64,000 nucleotides of DNA from Paenibacillus aceris (GTDB taxonomy: Bacteria > Bacillota > Bacilli > Paenibacillales > NBRC-103111), in contig NZ_JAGGKV010000001.1 in assembly GCF_017874035.1 (NCBI RefSeq), positions 620,001-684,000 of the forward strand. Direction: 5' to 3'. Under the pieces are notes generated by a model. It was not told the origin of the DNA. It did no database searches and was given only the letters and a program-made list of their open reading frames with translations. Below, in pieces: positions 61,443-64,000 of this stretch (position 1 is its first letter; every line of letters starts with the position of its first letter). A program made the translations under genes and the position numbers.

Positions 61443-64000
61443 TTACGGGCTCACATTTTGCTCCAAATCGGACCAGAGCTGATCTTTCCCCCGCTGTTTC
61501 AAAATGTGAATTTCATTCCCTTCGAACAATGGATCAAATTGGCAAATCGATTTATATGAGCAGTGCAAACAGGCTGTTTTTTTGCCTAGCCGGTATGGCG
61601 CGATGTCAACATGACCGTCGGTAATGCTGGTTCCGATCCCTTTTACCTGCTTACGTACATATTTGCGAAGAGTGTCCCACTGTTCGTCCGTTGCGACGGA
61701 GGAGCTTGAATAGAAGCTTCCATCCTTTTTCAGCGCTACTGGAATCAATTGAGAATGACCCGTACTTTTTATAAGCTCATCGTCCATCAATCCAGCTACC
61801 TGGGCATCTGCGGTAATTAAACCTTTCATTTTAAAACGTTTGCGGAGTTCCCTCTCGACAGCGGCGGGGTCCAACGCATTTTTTTGCTGAAGCATCGGGT
61901 TATGCACATGAAAATACAGAACGCCTGCCGGCTTCGCCGCAATGCCCAGCCACCGCTCCGCATGTGTTAGGATGACATCCAAATAAGTCAACATTTGCAG
62001 AGACAACCCGTAATACACTTCTGATAACTGCAAGGAGGTAGAGCTTGATTTGTAATCAATAACGCGGAGCAACACGCCTTGTTCGCCGTCCGCCCGGTCC
62101 ACCCGGTCGATTCGCCCGATAATTTCCATCGTACAGCCGTTCTCTAACTCAAAAGTCAACGGAGGCAATTCTTTGCCCGGACCAAAATCAATCTCCAGAC
62201 CTAACGGTTCAAACTGTCCATGTTTGGCATGCTCGCCGAGCACGACGGCCGCTCTGCCCACGACCTGCTTCAATTTTCTAGCAATGTACGCATACCTGCT
62301 GGAACTGAGCAAGATTTCCCCTTGCAGCCTAGGGGCAAGTTCGTCTACGACTTGTGCGGAACGCTCCATGCATTGTTCGGCCGTCAACGAACCCCAATCG
62401 AGTTGATCCTGCTGCAGCCTTTGCACAAACTGGTTCAACGCTGCATGGAACAGTTGCCCGATATCGGGAGCATCAAGCCGGTAGACACGTCTTTCCTGCA
62501 GTCTTAATCCGTGTGAAACAAAATGAGAAAAGGGACATGCCACGTACTTCTCCATCCGAGAGACGCTCGCCCTCAGATTTTGACCGTATAACAGCTTGCT
62601 GGTCTTCGAAGAAATTTTGCTCTCTTTATTTGTATACTGCAGTGCCTGAACCACGGACTGCAGCTTCATATGCCACTCGGGCTTGTCCGCGTACCAATTA
62701 TAAGTTTCCCACCATAGGTCCGCCATGCGGCCGCCAAGCATCCAGTGCTTCATGCGTACAGCCAAGTAGGAAATTGCCTGATTGGGATGCGCCATATAGG
62801 CTGCCTGCTCATTTTCCGGTGATTCGCCAGCCGGTTCAGCCAGCAAAAGCGGGGCCTCTGTCCCCGGAAATAACTGGCGCATCTGCTTAATCAACTCGGA
62901 AGGCAGAAGCGATTTGCCTTCTTCATCGGCAAGCGGGTAGCTCATCCACAGCCTTTTGCCTGGTACGGTTAGGGATGTATAGACGATAAATTGCTCGTCC
63001 AACAGCTTGCGCCGGCTTCCATCCGCCATCGGCAAACCGGACTCCATCAGGACGCTTCGTTCCGCTTCCGTCAAAACCCCTTTTTCCGGCATTTGCGCAG
63101 GGATGACTCCATCGTTAACCCCCAATATGTACGCATAACGAATACCGCTGGAGCGAGTCCGATCCATGCTTCCGATTAATAATTGATCCATGGAAGGAGG
63201 AACTAGGCCCAGCTTCATGCTTTCCATCCCGGTCTCGACCAAACCGTTAAAAATCTCAAGGGACAAGTCATCTTCCCCCATAGTCTCCACCAGCTGATCG
63301 AGCATCTCCATAACACTATTCCACATTTGGCCGTGTTCCCGAGCTTTTTCCGGCTTGCCGTCAAGAATCGCTTGCTGACTCCAAGCTTCCAATTTCTCCG
63401 GTGCCTGCACATTGACCAGAAGCTCATATAGAGCTTCAACCTGCGCTTTGACGGTGCCTGCTTGCTGCAAACGTTTAGAAAAGGCAAGAAGCGGCCCCAC
63501 CACCCACTCTTTGCTTCTATTTAAAGCGGCTAATTCAGCCGTTTGCTCCTGGACTCCTTCATCAGCTTGCTCCAAATTAGCCCGGAATTTATAGCTCCAT
63601 GGCTTGCCGTCCGTCCATCTGTAGCCTTGAATACCGAAAGCGAGCACGTAGTTCTCCAGCTTATCCAGTTCTGTTCTTTGAGCGGCTGCCTCACTCGGCA
63701 AAAGCAAATCCGTTTTGACGCAGCGAAACACGGCATCATAATGCCAATTATGCTGAACTACCTCCAACGCTGAGCGAATAAATTCAACCAGCGGGTGATG
63801 AAGCACCGTTCTCTTTTGGTCAAAAAAGTGCGGAATTTCATAATCGGTCAGCACCGCTTTCAACAAATCCTGATAGCCTTCCATGTTCCGGACCATAACG
63901 GCGACTTCACGCCAGCGTACGCCATGCTCACGAACCAACTGCAGCATATCCCGCACAGCGCCTTCCACTTCAGCACGGCGATGGACAGCTTCTGCAATCA
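61443..64000 (-). CDS. addB: Helicase/nuclease AddB subunit, C-terminal part (cut by window edge)
   Basis: The frame stays open to the right edge, so only about 852 residues of the roughly 1160 are present. An internal GTG 63968 could mislead as a start, but the codons before it (AEAVHRRAE) continue the AddB pattern. The C-terminal nuclease domain has LLRVIDYKSSSTSLQL, and the four Cys of its iron-sulfur cluster are visible: one in YVACPFSHF and three in ACLHCSYKSICQFD. AddB supplies the second nuclease and recognises the Chi site with its inactive helicase domain. It precedes addA by 25 bases. Confidence 0.96.
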   Translation of the reverse strand, partial: IAEAVHRRAEVEGAVRDMLQLVREHGVRWREVAVMVRNMEGYQDLLKAVLTDYEIPHFFDQKRTVLHHPLVEFIRSALEVVQHNWHYDAVFRCVKTDLLLPSEAAAQRTELDKLENYVLAFGIQGYRWTDGKPWSYKFRANLEQADEGVQEQTAELAALNRSKEWVVGPLLAFSKRLQQAGTVKAQVEALYELLVNVQAPEKLEAWSQQAILDGKPEKAREHGQMWNSVMEMLDQLVETMGEDDLSLEIFNGLVETGMESMKLGLVPPSMDQLLIGSMDRTRSSGIRYAYILGVNDGVIPAQMPEKGVLTEAERSVLMESGLPMADGSRRKLLDEQFIVYTSLTVPGKRLWMSYPLADEEGKSLLPSELIKQMRQLFPGTEAPLLLAEPAGESPENEQAAYMAHPNQAISYLAVRMKHWMLGGRMADLWWETYNWYADKPEWHMKLQSVVQALQYTNKESKISSKTSKLLYGQNLRASVSRMEKYVACPFSHFVSHGLRLQERRVYRLDAPDIGQLFHAALNQFVQRLQQDQLDWGSLTAEQCMERSAQVVDELAPRLQGEILLSSSRYAYIARKLKQVVGRAAVVLGEHAKHGQFEPLGLEIDFGPGKELPPLTFELENGCTMEIIGRIDRVDRADGEQGVLLRVIDYKSSSTSLQLSEVYYGLSLQMLTYLDVILTHAERWLGIAAKPAGVLYFHVHNPMLQQKNALDPAAVERELRKRFKMKGLITADAQVAGLMDDELIKSTGHSQLIPVALKKDGSFYSSSSVATDEQWDTLRKYVRKQVKGIGTSITDGHVDIAPYRLGKKTACLHCSYKSICQFDPLFEGNEIHILKQRGKDQLWSDLEQNVSP

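Noticed and set aside
63966..63968. GTG as the start of the last gene
   Set aside because: The frame stays open to the window edge and the preceding codons match AddB, so this is an internal codon of a truncated gene.
1..64000. CRISPR arrays, insertion sequences, prophage genes, tRNA or rRNA genes
   Set aside because: No regularly spaced direct repeats, transposase, integrase or phage genes, and no tRNA or rRNA pattern were recognised on reading both strands.

Overview
This window looks like the chromosome of a Paenibacillus-like, endospore-forming member of the Bacillales. The gene order rpsU-yqeY-nfeD-floA-(orf)-yqfC-yqfD-phoH-pgpH-ybeY-dgkA-cdd-era-yqzL-recO and yqfL-yqxD-dnaG-rpoD-(orf)-trmK-yqfO matches the Bacillus subtilis yqe/yqf region. 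Sporulation genes (yqfC, yqfD) are present, Shine-Dalgarno sites are strong AGGAGG types, and TTG and GTG starts are common. Nearly everything is on the minus strand. Only three clear genes are on the plus strand: an MFS transporter, a subtilisin-like protease and a TetR-flavoprotein fusion.

Layout. 1-1234: the N-terminal part of typA, cut by the window edge, and a LiaF-like membrane protein. 1343-15271: a long minus-strand cell-envelope locus made of an exported 808-aa membrane protein, an ABC ATPase and permease, a coiled-coil membrane protein, a MoxR AAA+ ATPase, a DUF58 protein and two von Willebrand A membrane proteins. An oppositely oriented MFS gene sits inside it. 15403-23532: TerC, the ThiI/cysteine desulfurase pair, a lytic transglycosylase, a CBS/CorC membrane protein with a foldable leader, a DUF1540 pair, a GH15 hydrolase and a YpuI-like protein. 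23705-26197: the S8 protease converging on rnpB, which encodes a type A rather than type B RNase P RNA. 26276-33496: the macromolecular-synthesis operon (dnaG-rpoD) with trmK and yqfO. 33679-45148: the recO-era-ybeY-phoH-yqfCD-floA-nfeD-rpsU block, with a sigma-W-type promoter in front of nfeD-floA. 45263-47227: a HIT protein, a small protein and rsgA. 47266-49341: the TetR-flavoprotein fusion with an operator-like palindrome on its promoter. 49410-52603: a secreted GH26-like glycosidase and a trypsin-fold protease with no signal peptide. 52755-64000: addB (cut by the window edge), addA, sbcD and sbcC, a double-strand-break repair cluster.

The most unusual items are the single reading frame that joins a TetR regulator to an FAD oxidoreductase, with an intact internal ribosome-binding site at the joint and an operator over its promoter; the ABC/MoxR/DUF58/VWA envelope locus interrupted by an antisense MFS gene; the type A RNase P RNA in a Bacillales-like genome; and a leader before the CorC-type gene that can fold in two exclusive ways over its ribosome-binding site. 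No CRISPR array, insertion sequence, prophage, tRNA or rRNA was seen. Apart from 25637-26275, which holds rnpB, no gene-free stretch exceeds 300 bases; the longest (20864-21156, 293 bases) holds a promoter, the structured leader and a terminator.
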